A stretch of 35,529 nucleotides of DNA from Candidatus Bathyarchaeota archaeon. Its GTDB lineage: Archaea > Thermoproteota > Bathyarchaeia > 40CM-2-53-6. Position numbers and translations under genes: made by a program. Shown here one piece after another: positions 22,946 to 32,745 of this stretch. The DNA is taken from contig VBBP01000061.1 in NCBI GenBank assembly GCA_005884195.1, forward strand, positions 1 through 35,529, written 5' to 3'. The stretch's first letter is position 1, and every line of letters starts with the position of its first letter. A model generated the notes under the pieces. The model ran no database searches. It was not told the DNA's origin and saw nothing but the letters and a program-made list of their open reading frames with translations.

Positions 22946-24259
22946 ATGAAACGAGTTATCATTATTGGGGCAGCCGGCAGAGACTTCCACAACTTCAACA
23001 TGGTCTTCCGGAACTCGCCCGACCATGAAGTAGTCGCATTCACGGCAGCCCAGATCCCCGGAATAGAAGGAAGAACGTACCCGCCGGAGCTAGCTGGACC
23101 AAGATACCCGAAAGGAATACCCATATTCGCGGAGAAAGAACTTCCTCGCCTTATCAAAGACCTGAAGGCCGACCTTGCGATATTGTCTTACAGCGACCTT
23201 TCCTACGGGGACGTTATGCACATCGGGTCGTCGGCACTGGCTGCGGGGGCGGATTTCCAGTTGCTTGGCCCCAGGAACACCATGCTTCGCTCAAGATTAC
23301 CAGTGGTCTCTGTCGGTGCAGTCCGAACGGGGGCTGGCAAGAGTACAGTCTCGAGAAAAATCTCCTTAACTCTCCGAGACGCCGGCAAGAAAGTCGTAGT
23401 AATCAGACATCCTATGCCATATGGCGACCTCACCAAAGAAGGAGTTCAGAGATTTGCTTCCTTCGAAGACCTAGACAAAGCGGACTGCTCGATCGAAGAG
23501 AGAGAGGAATACGAACCCCACATTGAACACGGGTTCGTCGTCTACGCGGGCATAGATTACGAACAAATTCTGCGATCTGCGGAGAAAGAAGCTGACATAA
23601 TCCTGTGGGACGGAGGAAACAACGACATACCCTTCATACAACCAAACGTCCACTTCGCGGTCCTAGATCCACTACGTCCCGGGGACGAGCTGACGCACTA
23701 TCCGAGTGAGGTAAACGTCAGACTCGCCGATGTTGGAATCATCAACAAGGTCAACGTCGCCGAACCGAAGAATATTCAGCTAGTAGAATCGAATCTGAAA
23801 ATGTTGAGCCCCACGGCCATAGTGATCAAAACGGCCTCAGAGGTCACAGTAGACAAGCCTGAGCTAGTCAGGGGAAAGCGAGTCCTGGTCATAGAAGACG
23901 GTCCAACTGTCACTCACGGCGACATGGCCTACGGAGTTGGATATGTTGCCGCGAAATCATTCCACGCCAAAGAAATCGTGGACCCACGCAAGTATGCTGT
24001 GGGAATCGTGAAAGACATCTTCAAGAAATACGGTCATGTCACCCAGGTTCTTCCTACAGTAGGCTATGGTAACAAGCAGATACGAGACATGGAAGAGACC
24101 ATCGCCAGAGTAGACTGCGATACCATCATGATAGCGACACCGGCTGATATTAGGAGAATCATCAAGTTCCCCAAGCCAACTGTTAGAGTAGGCTACGAGC
24201 TAAAGGAACAGACGAAGCCAGAAATCAAGGACGTTCTTCACACCAAAGGGATCATCTAG
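22946..24259 (+). CDS. cyclic 2,3-diphosphoglycerate synthetase-like P-loop protein
   Basis: The N-terminal region is Rossmann-like (RVIIIGAAGRDFHNFN, residues 3-18), followed by a P-loop GAVRTGAGKST (124-134), a domain containing IRHPMPYGDL, a conserved WDGGNNDIPF and the strand FAVLDPLRPGDE. These are signatures of the COG2403 family, whose characterised member in methanogens makes cyclic 2,3-diphosphoglycerate from 2,3-diphosphoglycerate and ATP. The length of 437 is close to that enzyme. Homologues occur widely in non-methanogens, so the reaction here is inferred, not certain. The gene starts at ATG and stands alone between divergent and convergent neighbours. Confidence 0.8.
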   Translation: MKRVIIIGAAGRDFHNFNMVFRNSPDHEVVAFTAAQIPGIEGRTYPPELAGPRYPKGIPIFAEKELPRLIKDLKADLAILSYSDLSYGDVMHIGSSALAAGADFQLLGPRNTMLRSRLPVVSVGAVRTGAGKSTVSRKISLTLRDAGKKVVVIRHPMPYGDLTKEGVQRFASFEDLDKADCSIEEREEYEPHIEHGFVVYAGIDYEQILRSAEKEADIILWDGGNNDIPFIQPNVHFAVLDPLRPGDELTHYPSEVNVRLADVGIINKVNVAEPKNIQLVESNLKMLSPTAIVIKTASEVTVDKPELVRGKRVLVIEDGPTVTHGDMAYGVGYVAAKSFHAKEIVDPRKYAVGIVKDIFKKYGHVTQVLPTVGYGNKQIRDMEETIARVDCDTIMIATPADIRRIIKFPKPTVRVGYELKEQTKPEIKDVLHTKGII

Positions 24260-24267
24260 ACTTCCCC

Positions 24268-24276
24268 AAAAAAAAA
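24268..24276 (-). terminator. nine-T terminator after the aminotransferase gene
   Basis: On the minus strand nine consecutive T residues follow immediately after the DegT-family stop codon, a strong archaeal intrinsic termination signal. It fills the 17-base gap between convergent genes. Confidence 0.6.
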
Positions 24277-25398
24277 CTAGGCAATCGTCTTCCGCAACGT
24301 CTCAGCCACATACTCTATCTCGGTTTCTCCCAGCCTAGGATGAACAGGCAGCGAAAAGACCTGCCTGGACGCTTTCTCAGTCTCAGGCAATCGCCCTCTC
24401 CGTGCAATATTCGAGTCCCGGTATAATGGAGTAGAGTGTACTGGGGATGAATAGTAGACGCCGGCTTCGATGTTCTTGTTCCACAGCTTATCCACAATTT
24501 TGTTCCGTTTCGCGGCGTTCACGCCTCTCAACCGCACAGTGTAAAGATACCAACTGTGCTTTCGACCGTCGGGCTCCTTAGGCAACAAAAGCTTGCCCGT
24601 CATGTTCAGCTTCTCCGTGGTCAGCTCAGCGTTCTTTCGTCTCTTTTCAAGAAAGGAAGGTAGCTTCTTCAGCTGCGCATAACCGATAGCTGCCGCAATC
24701 TCCGTCATGTGATAATTGTGACCCGGTCTAACCGTCCAGTAAGGACGCTGCTCTCCATGAGAACGAACCATTCTCAGAGCTTGAGCGTACCCATCATCGT
24801 TCGTCGTAACCATCCCACCTTCGCCGGTTGTAATGTTCTTGCCCGCGTAGAAGCTGAAACAGGTCATGTCAGCAATAGAACCAATTCTCTTGCCGTCAAG
24901 TTGAGCGCCGTGCGCCTGCGCCGCATCTTCTATTACAACAATGTCTTTTCCCCTAGCTAAACTCGCGACGGCCGAAATATCAGAAGGAAGTCCGTAGAGA
25001 TCCGTGGGAATGATCGCTTTCGTCTTCCGCGATATGCACTCTTCAATGCTCTCCATCCTGAGACAATATGTGTCCTTGTCAATGTCCGCAAACACGGGAG
25101 TTGCACCAGTCAGGACGACCGCGTTGGCTGCTCCCACAAATGTGAACGACGGAAGAATCACTTCGTCGCCCGGACCGACATCTGCAGCAAGCAACGAGGC
25201 GTGTAGCGCTGCTGTCCCATTCACGACAGCTACAGCATGTTTTGCACCAACAAACTTGCCAAAGCTCCTTTCAAACTCCAGAACCCGAGGTCCCATCCCG
25301 CTCTTATCAGTCAGGATTCCACTGCGCAGGACTTCGACAGCAGCATCGATCTCTTCTTTTCCAAGAAACGGTTGATTGATCCTGATCAGTTCCCGCAT
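24277..25398 (-). CDS. DegT/DnrJ/EryC1-family PLP aminotransferase
   Basis: The enzyme should transfer an amino group to a keto-sugar nucleotide during cell-surface glycan or glycosylation precursor synthesis. The PLP lysine is K187 in FSFYAGKNITTGEGG, and the aspartate pairing with the pyridine nitrogen is D158 in VIEDAAQAHGA. NGTAALHASL and PSFTFVGAANAV are typical cofactor-phosphate motifs. The ATG chosen gives 373 residues beginning MRELIRINQPFLG, matching the family. A longer in-frame ATG at 25524 adds 42 unrelated residues and is rejected. It is an isolated gene here; the sugar substrate is unknown. Confidence 0.9.
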   Translation of the reverse strand: MRELIRINQPFLGKEEIDAAVEVLRSGILTDKSGMGPRVLEFERSFGKFVGAKHAVAVVNGTAALHASLLAADVGPGDEVILPSFTFVGAANAVVLTGATPVFADIDKDTYCLRMESIEECISRKTKAIIPTDLYGLPSDISAVASLARGKDIVVIEDAAQAHGAQLDGKRIGSIADMTCFSFYAGKNITTGEGGMVTTNDDGYAQALRMVRSHGEQRPYWTVRPGHNYHMTEIAAAIGYAQLKKLPSFLEKRRKNAELTTEKLNMTGKLLLPKEPDGRKHSWYLYTVRLRGVNAAKRNKIVDKLWNKNIEAGVYYSSPVHSTPLYRDSNIARRGRLPETEKASRQVFSLPVHPRLGETEIEYVAETLRKTIA

Positions 25399-25695
25399 TC
25401 GTTCAGCTTCGCTCCGGTTTTCAGCATCATCCTTCTGATGCCTAAAAGAGTTGGCCCAAAACAAATTCTCGTCGCAAGTTTTTCTCAAGCTCAAATTCCG
25501 AAAAAATGGGAAAAAATCTCGCAATAGAAAGGTGCGATTGTGAATGCACCACCACCGCCCTGAATTCTCCGGTTGAGTCTTAGACGGTTGGAAGGAAGCA
25601 AATCGTCGGAAATGAGCCTATAACGAGGAATTAGAGCCGCATAACTCGCCTAGGTCATGTTTGCTTTCGGTTTCGGACCCCTAGCGCTTGATAAA
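25399..25695. other. intergenic region between divergent aminotransferase and thermosome
   Basis: No convincing gene was found. It holds a hairpin at 25531-25550 (GGTGC with GCACC, extended by ATT/AAT with one bulged G). Short open frames near it stop within a dozen codons. The aminotransferase promoter must lie near 25430-25460, but I cannot identify its TATA box with certainty. Confidence 0.35.
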
Positions 25696-25703
25696 TTTTA
25701 TAT
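25696..25703 (+). promoter_or_regulatory. TATA box for the thermosome gene
   Basis: The sequence ATAAATTTTATATTG contains a strong TATA element about 50 bases before the TTG start. It predicts a leader of about 20-25 bases, A-rich and without an evident Shine-Dalgarno site. Confidence 0.6.
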
Positions 25704-25751
25704 TGCACGCGAAATCTCTCGCCCGGCGAGACTCGGGGACAAAGAAAAAAA

Positions 25752-27375
<1,624 letters not shown>

Positions 27376-27404
<29 letters not shown>

Positions 27405-27696
27405 AGAGCCTGACAGCATCGAGATCGGACCCCCAAAACTCACACGCTTCGAGAAAGCGAGAGTGGTAGGGGCTCGGGCTCTCCAGATATCAATGGGTGC
27501 CCCAGTTCTTCTCGACCTCAAACAAGATCGGCTGTCACCTATTGATGTAGCGCTGATGGAACTGGAAGAAGGTGTCCTCCCTATCAGCATACGTCGCTCA
27601 CTACCTGATGGAACAAGCCAGAATATTCCGTTGAAATGGCTCCTTCATCCTATAGAAGAGGAGAAGAAGCCAAAGTCAAAGAAGGAAGACGAATAA
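27376..27696 (+). CDS. rpoK: RNA polymerase subunit K (Rpb6/omega homologue)
   Basis: The subunit helps assemble and stabilise the archaeal RNA polymerase. The diagnostic core is [20 protein letters not shown] followed by APVLLDL (about 22-48), then [21 protein letters not shown]. The length of 106 residues is slightly over the family norm because of a basic C-terminal tail ([10 protein letters not shown]). The GTG start lies inside the thermosome coding sequence; no other start is available before the conserved core. It overlaps the following membrane-protein gene by about 60 bases if that ATG is used. Confidence 0.92.
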
Positions 27697-27941
27697 CCAT
27701 CCAGCCATCTCAGGAACCGGTCCTAGCCGTCGGTGTGAGTGCTGAGGACGAACGATTCTCGTTCAAGGCTGCGCGTGTTGTCATGGTCCTGCTGTCGGCG
27801 GTTTCCATCTTAGCCTATGTCTTGAGTGTGAACCCGTTCGCGATCAGTTTCAATATTTCGTTCGTTTACTTGCCGACGGCAGTTCTGATCGTAGGACCGT
27901 TTCTGACGAGAGCGCTGAGAAAAGCCGACAGTTCCTCCTAG
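27636..27941 (+). CDS. small two-span membrane protein
   Basis: About 50 hydrophilic residues precede two hydrophobic stretches, [18 protein letters not shown] and [20 protein letters not shown], with a short polar C-terminus (LRKADSSS). No family is recognised. The ATG used lies within rpoK; a GTG at 27732 would give a shorter protein that keeps both spans and avoids most of the overlap. It is probably transcribed with thermosome and rpoK. Its stop overlaps the convergent acetyltransferase by four bases. Confidence 0.55.
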   Translation: MAPSSYRRGEEAKVKEGRRITIQPSQEPVLAVGVSAEDERFSFKAARVVMVLLSAVSILAYVLSVNPFAISFNISFVYLPTAVLIVGPFLTRALRKADSSS

Positions 27942-28438
27942 TTAACAGGCTGGCTATGAGGCAGCTTGATGGTCATGACGTAAGCATCAGCACCATCATG
28001 ATAGTAGTGGGTCGCCACCCTCGAGGTCTCAAATCCCATATTCTTGTAGAGCCTTACGGCGTCCTCATTGGCGGTTCTAACCTCGAGGAAGCACTCTTCA
28101 GCGCCGTGTAACTCGAGTGCCTTCATTGCGGCAAGAACCAGTTCCTTTCCGATTCCTTGTCGCCTGAAATCAGGTATCACCGCCACAGAGACGACATGTC
28201 CTTTTCGGACCATTCTGAACCTGCGAACATCTGAGAAGCCGAACTCAAGTCTGCACATGATGTAGCCTGCAATCTTGCGCTCCTTCTCGGCGACAATGAA
28301 CGCCTCGGGGCAGGTCTTGTAGACCTCTAGGAAAAAGTAAGGGCTGTAATTTTCTGGAAGACAGACCCTGTTGATCTCGATAACCGATGAGAGGTCGTCT
28401 GGATGAAACGGGCGTAGCAGGTATGGTGCTTCGAGCAT
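27938..28438 (-). CDS. rimI: RimI/Ard1-like N-alpha-acetyltransferase (GNAT)
   Basis: The protein transfers acetyl groups from acetyl-CoA, most likely to N-termini of proteins. GNAT motif A is VVSVAVIPDFRRQGIGKELV (82-101) with the pyrophosphate-binding RRQGIG at 92-97, and motif B is CFLEVRTANEDAVRLYKNMG (shown to residue 135). The N-terminal LLRPFHPDDLSSVIEINRVC is typical of the RimI/Ard1 group. The length of 166 residues matches the archaeal enzyme. It is a single gene, divergent from the protease gene with 131 bases between the two. Confidence 0.85.
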   Translation of the reverse strand: MLEAPYLLRPFHPDDLSSVIEINRVCLPENYSPYFFLEVYKTCPEAFIVAEKERKIAGYIMCRLEFGFSDVRRFRMVRKGHVVSVAVIPDFRRQGIGKELVLAAMKALELHGAEECFLEVRTANEDAVRLYKNMGFETSRVATHYYHDGADAYVMTIKLPHSQPVN

Positions 28439-28569
28439 CTCTCTTTCTAAGATAGTTGGGAATCTTGATGTATAATATCTTGTCGTCGAATTCGATAATT
28501 TCTCTCAGTTTGACAACACGTTTAAATCGCTCAGAAAGGAGCGAGCCGCGAAAGACAGGCGACTCTTGA

Positions 28570-29790
28570 GTGAGTGATGCGCCCCCAACGCCGACTCCTT
28601 TACCGGCGAGTCAAACTAGCTTCGCAGTATATGCTGGGCCTCCGCTCGACTCCATCAAAACAATGGTCGCGTCAGAATTCCAGGTCAAAGACGCTTTCCT
28701 AGATCCTTACGGGATTCCAACCGTTCAAGTAACGCGAGAGCCGGCTAAGGAGAAGTTCCAGAGGCTGCTGGAACAACTTCGCCAACAGGGGTTAATCGCG
28801 GCGATAAGGGGAACGACGGATGGTCTTACGATCAAAGTCTTCCAGAAGCCTCAGGTCAAACCATCAAACAAAAACATCAATCTCGGCCTCTTCCTCGCGA
28901 CCGTCGCAACAGTCTTCCTCGCAGGCTACTATCTCTGGACTACAGGCCTCTTCGGTAGCCAGGTCCTCCAGCAACAACTTATTGCGATAATTGATCCTAC
29001 GGCGAATCCGTATCTTAAGGCCGGGCTGTTCGCGGGTGGTCTTCTCTCAATAATAGGTCTACACGAGTTCGGCCACAAAGCGGCCGCCCGACATCACAAG
29101 ATGGACGCAACGCTTCCCTATTTCGTTCCCGGTCCACCACCGATCGGGACGTTTGGTGCGTTGATATCGCTGAAGTCGCCGCCTGCTAATCGAGATCAGC
29201 TCTTCGACCTTGGTTTGAGCGGTCCTGTGGTCGGGTTCGCCGTGACGATTGCTGTTGCCGCTCTGAGTGTGCTGATAGGAATACTGCCCAGTGCGAGCCA
29301 AGCGACCCAACTGACGCAGTGGAGTTCGACGTGCGGAGCTCAGCTCGGAATCTCGGGCTGCCTCTCTACTATTGACTTCAGTGTCTGGCCCGGTCAACCG
29401 CTCATTCTGATCATTATTTCCGGACTTACAAGCATGGTGAGACCTGGTGTTCTCCTAGATGGCCAGCTTTTCTTTGCTGCCCAGATCGGTGCACTCTTGA
29501 CCTTCCTCAACATTGTACCTGCTTGGCAGCTTGACGGTGGTCACATTTCCAGGGCGGTGTTTGGTGCTGAGGTACACAGAGTCGCTAGCGTGATTGGGCT
29601 ACTGCTGCTTTTCTTCGCGGGATATTGGACTTTCGGCATTCTGATTCTCGCTTTCATGTTCTTGTCACGCCGCGGCTTTGCCGGAGTCGAACCTCTCGAC
29701 GACATCAGTCCAGTCAGCAACTCAAGGAAACTGCTCTACGTTCTCGCTCTTGGCATGTTACTGTTGACCTTCGCGTTCTCACCCTTCTAG
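28570..29790 (+). CDS. site-2-protease-like intramembrane metalloprotease (M50)
   Basis: The protein cleaves substrates within the membrane. After an N-terminal cytosolic domain of about 100 residues come several transmembrane spans. The zinc site is HEFGH (165-169), with the third ligand in AWQLDGGHISRAVFG (318-332; LDGG at 321-324). PYFVPGPPPIGTFGALI (183-199) is the conserved gating loop of this subfamily. The total of 406 residues is typical of archaeal S2P homologues. It starts at GTG. An Mrr-like nuclease follows after 10 bases in what appears to be a four-gene run; substrates are unknown. Confidence 0.9.
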   Translation: MSDAPPTPTPLPASQTSFAVYAGPPLDSIKTMVASEFQVKDAFLDPYGIPTVQVTREPAKEKFQRLLEQLRQQGLIAAIRGTTDGLTIKVFQKPQVKPSNKNINLGLFLATVATVFLAGYYLWTTGLFGSQVLQQQLIAIIDPTANPYLKAGLFAGGLLSIIGLHEFGHKAAARHHKMDATLPYFVPGPPPIGTFGALISLKSPPANRDQLFDLGLSGPVVGFAVTIAVAALSVLIGILPSASQATQLTQWSSTCGAQLGISGCLSTIDFSVWPGQPLILIIISGLTSMVRPGVLLDGQLFFAAQIGALLTFLNIVPAWQLDGGHISRAVFGAEVHRVASVIGLLLLFFAGYWTFGILILAFMFLSRRGFAGVEPLDDISPVSNSRKLLYVLALGMLLLTFAFSPF

Positions 29791-29800
29791 AAGAACCATC

Positions 29801-30487
29801 ATGCGTCCTGTGACAGAAGGGCGAGTCAGGGTCCTAATCGAAACTCTCAGACTTATCAAGCTCACCGAGACCGTTGAACTGGAGAATATTGCATCGAGTG
29901 CGAAGACCACGGAATCCTTTGCTAGAAAAGTCTTGGTCGAAGCTCTAGGTGAGACTGACGATACGTGGATTTCCGTAAGCCCAAAGCTCAGAGTCAATCT
30001 CGCCCTAGAGATTGCGCGAGCAGGACGATTGAAGGAAGCCGCTCAAGTCCTAACCTGGCAGGAATTCGAGAAATTCGGCGCAGAATGCCTAGAGGAGGCA
30101 GGGTTTCGAGCCGAGAGGAACGTGAGGGTGAAGGCAGAGGGGCGAGCATGGCAGATCGATCTTGTCGGATTTCGAGGAGAACTGGTCATCGCGATAGATT
30201 GTAAACACTGGAACACGACTAGCTACATTTCCAGATTCAAGCTCGCGGCAGAACACCAACAACATGCCACCTTGTATCTCCTTGCAACCGTGAGGGAAAG
30301 ACGACAAGGGCTCGCTGTCATCCTAACACTTCGCGAGCCGCCTGCTCAATTGGTGGAGGACACGATTCTCGTCTCGGTTGAGAAGCTTCCGAGCTTTCTG
30401 GGCGGTGTGACACCCTATGACGAGAATCTTCCGTTCATTACATCAACTTCCTCCGTCGTGGAAAACCCTATGAGCCAATCCAGCTGA
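29801..30487 (+). CDS. Mrr-like restriction-endonuclease-fold protein
   Basis: The C-terminal half carries a PD-(D/E)XK nuclease core of the Mrr/archaeal type: TWQEFEKFGAECLEEAGF (85-102), then WQIDLVGF with D120 and VIAIDCKHW with D133-C-K135. The first 75 residues look like a winged helix (LIETLRLIKLTETVELENIA), so it probably binds DNA. The length is 228 residues. No methyltransferase or specificity gene is near, so a housekeeping repair role or an orphan restriction activity are both possible. It sits 10 bases after the protease gene and 17 before the dehydrogenase gene, indicating co-transcription. Confidence 0.75.
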   Translation: MRPVTEGRVRVLIETLRLIKLTETVELENIASSAKTTESFARKVLVEALGETDDTWISVSPKLRVNLALEIARAGRLKEAAQVLTWQEFEKFGAECLEEAGFRAERNVRVKAEGRAWQIDLVGFRGELVIAIDCKHWNTTSYISRFKLAAEHQQHATLYLLATVRERRQGLAVILTLREPPAQLVEDTILVSVEKLPSFLGGVTPYDENLPFITSTSSVVENPMSQSS

Positions 30488-30504
30488 GGTCGAGAAAGAG
30501 ACAG

Positions 30505-31344
30505 ATGAACGTCGTTGTTGTCGGGGCGGGCACAATGGGTTCAGGAATAGCCTACTCATCAGCTGCATCAGGACACTTTGTGACGGTGGTCGAGCAGGAT
30601 CAGAAGCTCTTGGAACAAGGCATGCATCGAATTGACGACTATGTCGAGAGGAACCTTGGTCGTGGGCACATTAACAAGGATCAAGCGTCTAGGATCCATG
30701 CCAAGGTCAAGGGGAGCGTGGACTTTGCCAAGGCGTGCAGCAACGCTGACTTGGTCGTCGAAGCGGTCTTTGAAGATCCAAGAATCAAAGAACAAGTCTT
30801 CGCTACTCTCGACAAAGCCTGTCCGAAGAATACGATTCTGGCCTCGAATACCTCATCGATAAGTATTAGCAGGATTGCAGCTGCTACAAAACGGCCTGAG
30901 AAGGTCTTAGGGTTGCACTTTTTCAACCCAGTCCCAACAATGAAATTGGTCGAACTGATCAAGGGAGAGCGGACATCGCCGGACTCGGTTAAGGCCGCGA
31001 CGTCCTTCGTGGAAACTCTTGGTAAGACTGTGGTCCAGTCCGCTGACAAAACGGGGTTCATAGTGAACAGGGCGCTGATGCCTTTTATCAATGAAAGCGT
31101 CAAGCTCCTGGAAGAGAAGGTCGCGACACGTGATGATATCGACAAAGCGTTCCTTCTCGGAACCAATCATCCAATGGGACCTCTACAACTTGCGGATTTT
31201 ATCGGAATAGATGTTGTCTTGTCAACGCTGAAGGTTCTGGAGACCGAGTTGGGCGAGATGTTTGCGCCGACACCTCTCCTCGAGCAAATGGTCAACGAAG
31301 GAAAGCTGGGCAGGAAGACGAAGAGGGGCTTTTATGACTACTGA
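30505..31344 (+). CDS. hbd: 3-hydroxyacyl-CoA dehydrogenase (3-hydroxybutyryl-CoA type)
   Basis: The enzyme oxidises 3-hydroxyacyl-CoA to 3-ketoacyl-CoA with NAD(P), or acts in reverse. The cofactor motif is VVVVGAGTMGSGIA (3-16). NTSSISI, then HFFNPVPTMKLVE carrying the catalytic histidine, and a glutamate-led ELIKGERTS follow. NRALMPFINES and the terminal GRKTKRGFYDY are also family hallmarks. The 279-residue length matches the short butyryl-type dehydrogenase. No thiolase or crotonase is visible in the window, so the pathway is open: butyrate-like fermentation, a carbon fixation cycle or fatty-acid use. It overlaps the corrinoid-like gene by 11 bases. Confidence 0.93.
   Translation: MNVVVVGAGTMGSGIAYSSAASGHFVTVVEQDQKLLEQGMHRIDDYVERNLGRGHINKDQASRIHAKVKGSVDFAKACSNADLVVEAVFEDPRIKEQVFATLDKACPKNTILASNTSSISISRIAAATKRPEKVLGLHFFNPVPTMKLVELIKGERTSPDSVKAATSFVETLGKTVVQSADKTGFIVNRALMPFINESVKLLEEKVATRDDIDKAFLLGTNHPMGPLQLADFIGIDVVLSTLKVLETELGEMFAPTPLLEQMVNEGKLGRKTKRGFYDY
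31323..31328 (+). promoter_or_regulatory. Shine-Dalgarno site inside hbd
   Basis: GAGGGG ends five bases before the ATG of the corrinoid-like protein and inside the coding end of hbd. It decides the start at 31334 rather than the in-frame ATG at 31262, and indicates translational coupling of the two genes. Confidence 0.5.
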
Positions 31345-31990
31345 AGAGCAGGCCCAGATTCCTGAGGATGGGTCGAAGACGCTTACGGATCTTATTCTGA
31401 AAGGCGACCATGAGAACGCTGCTAGAGTCGCTGTCGAGATTGTTGCGAAGAGCGGGAGTGCGAACGATGTTGTTGACACGATATCGGACGCGATGAACAT
31501 TGTTTCCGATCTTCACGGAATGGAACGATATAGCGTTGCCGAGGTGGAGAAGTGTGAGGATGCTGCCGAGAAAGCGCTTGACGCCGTCAGGCCCAGGATC
31601 AAGATTGACCGGAAGAAGATTAAGGGACGCGTGATGGTCAGCTCTTTGCAAGGCGACCCTCACAGTTTCGATAGGACCCTCTTGCTGACCATGCTGGAAA
31701 TCGGGGGTTTCACTGCAATTGATGGAGGAACGGATCTTTCCCCTGAGCAGGTTGCGAGCAAGGTCAAGCACCACAAACCGGATATCCTCGCCGTTCCGAT
31801 ACTGACCGATACGGCAGCGAGAAAGCTCATCGACGCGAACACGCACATCCAGGACACAGGCGGGAAACTCAACATCATTGCCTACGGAAGAAGCTCACAA
31901 GGTCTCATGGGCCAAAAGTTCACGATGGTGGAGGATGATTATTTCAGCGCCTTCAGCAAGATCGCCGAGATCCTGATCTCGAAAGCGTAG
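31334..31990 (+). CDS. corrinoid-protein-like, with degenerate B12-binding motifs
   Basis: The layout is that of methyltransferase corrinoid proteins: a helical cap (about 14-90, TLTDLILKGDHENAARVAVE) followed by a Rossmann domain. The three B12 signatures are altered, however. The family's GDxHxxG is GDPHSFD (107-113), keeping the cobalt-ligand histidine H110 but losing the glycine; SxL is PIL at 155-157; and the GG that cradles the nucleotide tail is YG at 184-185. The total is 218 residues. It overlaps and is coupled to hbd, which is unusual for corrinoid proteins. No partner methyltransferase is nearby. It may bind a different ligand or be a sensor. Confidence 0.75.
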   Translation: MTTEEQAQIPEDGSKTLTDLILKGDHENAARVAVEIVAKSGSANDVVDTISDAMNIVSDLHGMERYSVAEVEKCEDAAEKALDAVRPRIKIDRKKIKGRVMVSSLQGDPHSFDRTLLLTMLEIGGFTAIDGGTDLSPEQVASKVKHHKPDILAVPILTDTAARKLIDANTHIQDTGGKLNIIAYGRSSQGLMGQKFTMVEDDYFSAFSKIAEILISKA

Positions 31991-32714
31991 GTCCACTTTG
32001 ACATTCGTCGGTCAGAAGCGTGGCCTATGATCGCTCATGCCAAGGAGCTCAGAACTCTGAACTCTGGTGTCCTGCCACGCAGAACCGCTGCGCAAGACCC
32101 TCCTTTTCTGAAACGCCGGCTGTCTGGCGCTGATTCTAGGCGAGTCTCGTTGATCGAGGCACAGTCTCAGCCCGGTTCGATCGGGAGTTATCCAGACTTA
32201 CAGCGCGAAATATCGCGTGTTCTGGCTGTGCCGGTTCAGATGGCGTATCAGGGTTGAAAACGGGGGATTTTCACGTCTTTTCTTTCTGCGGGAACCGTTC
32301 TTGCGCCGCAAGAGGCTCCGCGCTATACCCCCTATCCTTTCTCTGGAGAAGATTTTCTGTCTGGCGTGGATAACGGGCGATTCTGGCGATTCAGGGCGCA
32401 TTCGAGGCTTTGATGGCAAGGCAAAAAGACGGGAAGTCTAGGACGATTCCCGAACGATTTGCGGGCGAGAATCAGGGCGGGACCTAGATTCGAGGTTTGG
32501 GCTGATTATGGGCGATTTCAGTCCTCTATTATCCTTAGCCTGTAAAACAGGGACCCGAATTTGAACGTGCTCTCCACATTAAGCTCGATGCGTGTTACTT
32601 TCGGGTCACGGTTGCGCCGAGTGCCTGAGGATGGGATCAAGGCCTGTTGTTAGAGAACTCGCTTCGACCTTGAAGCATTGCTTTGTTCATTTGCTGGTCA
32701 GGCAGCGAAAGAAG
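31991..32714. other. long gap without a convincing gene; GGGCGA-rich repeats
   Basis: The gap of about 750 bases before GMP synthetase holds only low-quality short frames. From 32374 to 32520 it has repeated GGGCGA/GCGATT words and two imperfect copies of TCAGGGCG followed by ATTCGAGGYTTKG (about 32391 and 32472). An inverted repeat GACCCGAA/TTCGGGTC with a 40-base interior spans 32552-32607. The stretch CCCGGTTCGATCGGG at 32171 looks tRNA-like but cannot be folded into a tRNA. It may be an untranslated RNA, a decayed gene or a regulatory region. Confidence 0.4.
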
Positions 32715-32724
32715 TAATAAATTA
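32715..32724 (+). promoter_or_regulatory. TATA box for GMP synthetase
   Basis: TAATAAATTA lies 22-31 bases before the ATG, the classic distance for a leaderless archaeal transcript that begins at the start codon itself. It is followed immediately by CCGTAA, completing a decamer also seen upstream of apgM. Confidence 0.55.
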
Positions 32725-32745
32725 CCGTAATCGGGTCTTGGCAAG

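Noticed and set aside
25399..25524. 42-codon N-terminal extension of the DegT aminotransferase
   Set aside because: The family N-terminus begins at the internal ATG; the extra residues do not resemble any DegT member.
30681..31166. 161-codon open frame on the minus strand
   Set aside because: It is antisense to hbd, with no motif and no promoter.
31292..31846. 184-codon open frame on the minus strand
   Set aside because: It lies opposite hbd and the corrinoid-like gene and has arginine- and serine-rich shadow composition.
32171..32185. tRNA T-arm-like CCCGGTTCGATCGGG
   Set aside because: The G53-C61 pair and the acceptor, D and anticodon arms cannot be placed around it; it is merely a near-palindrome.
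32027..32257. 76-codon frame in the long gap
   Set aside because: No family, no ribosome site or TATA box, and composition rich in R, S and Q without a hydrophobic core; probably chance.
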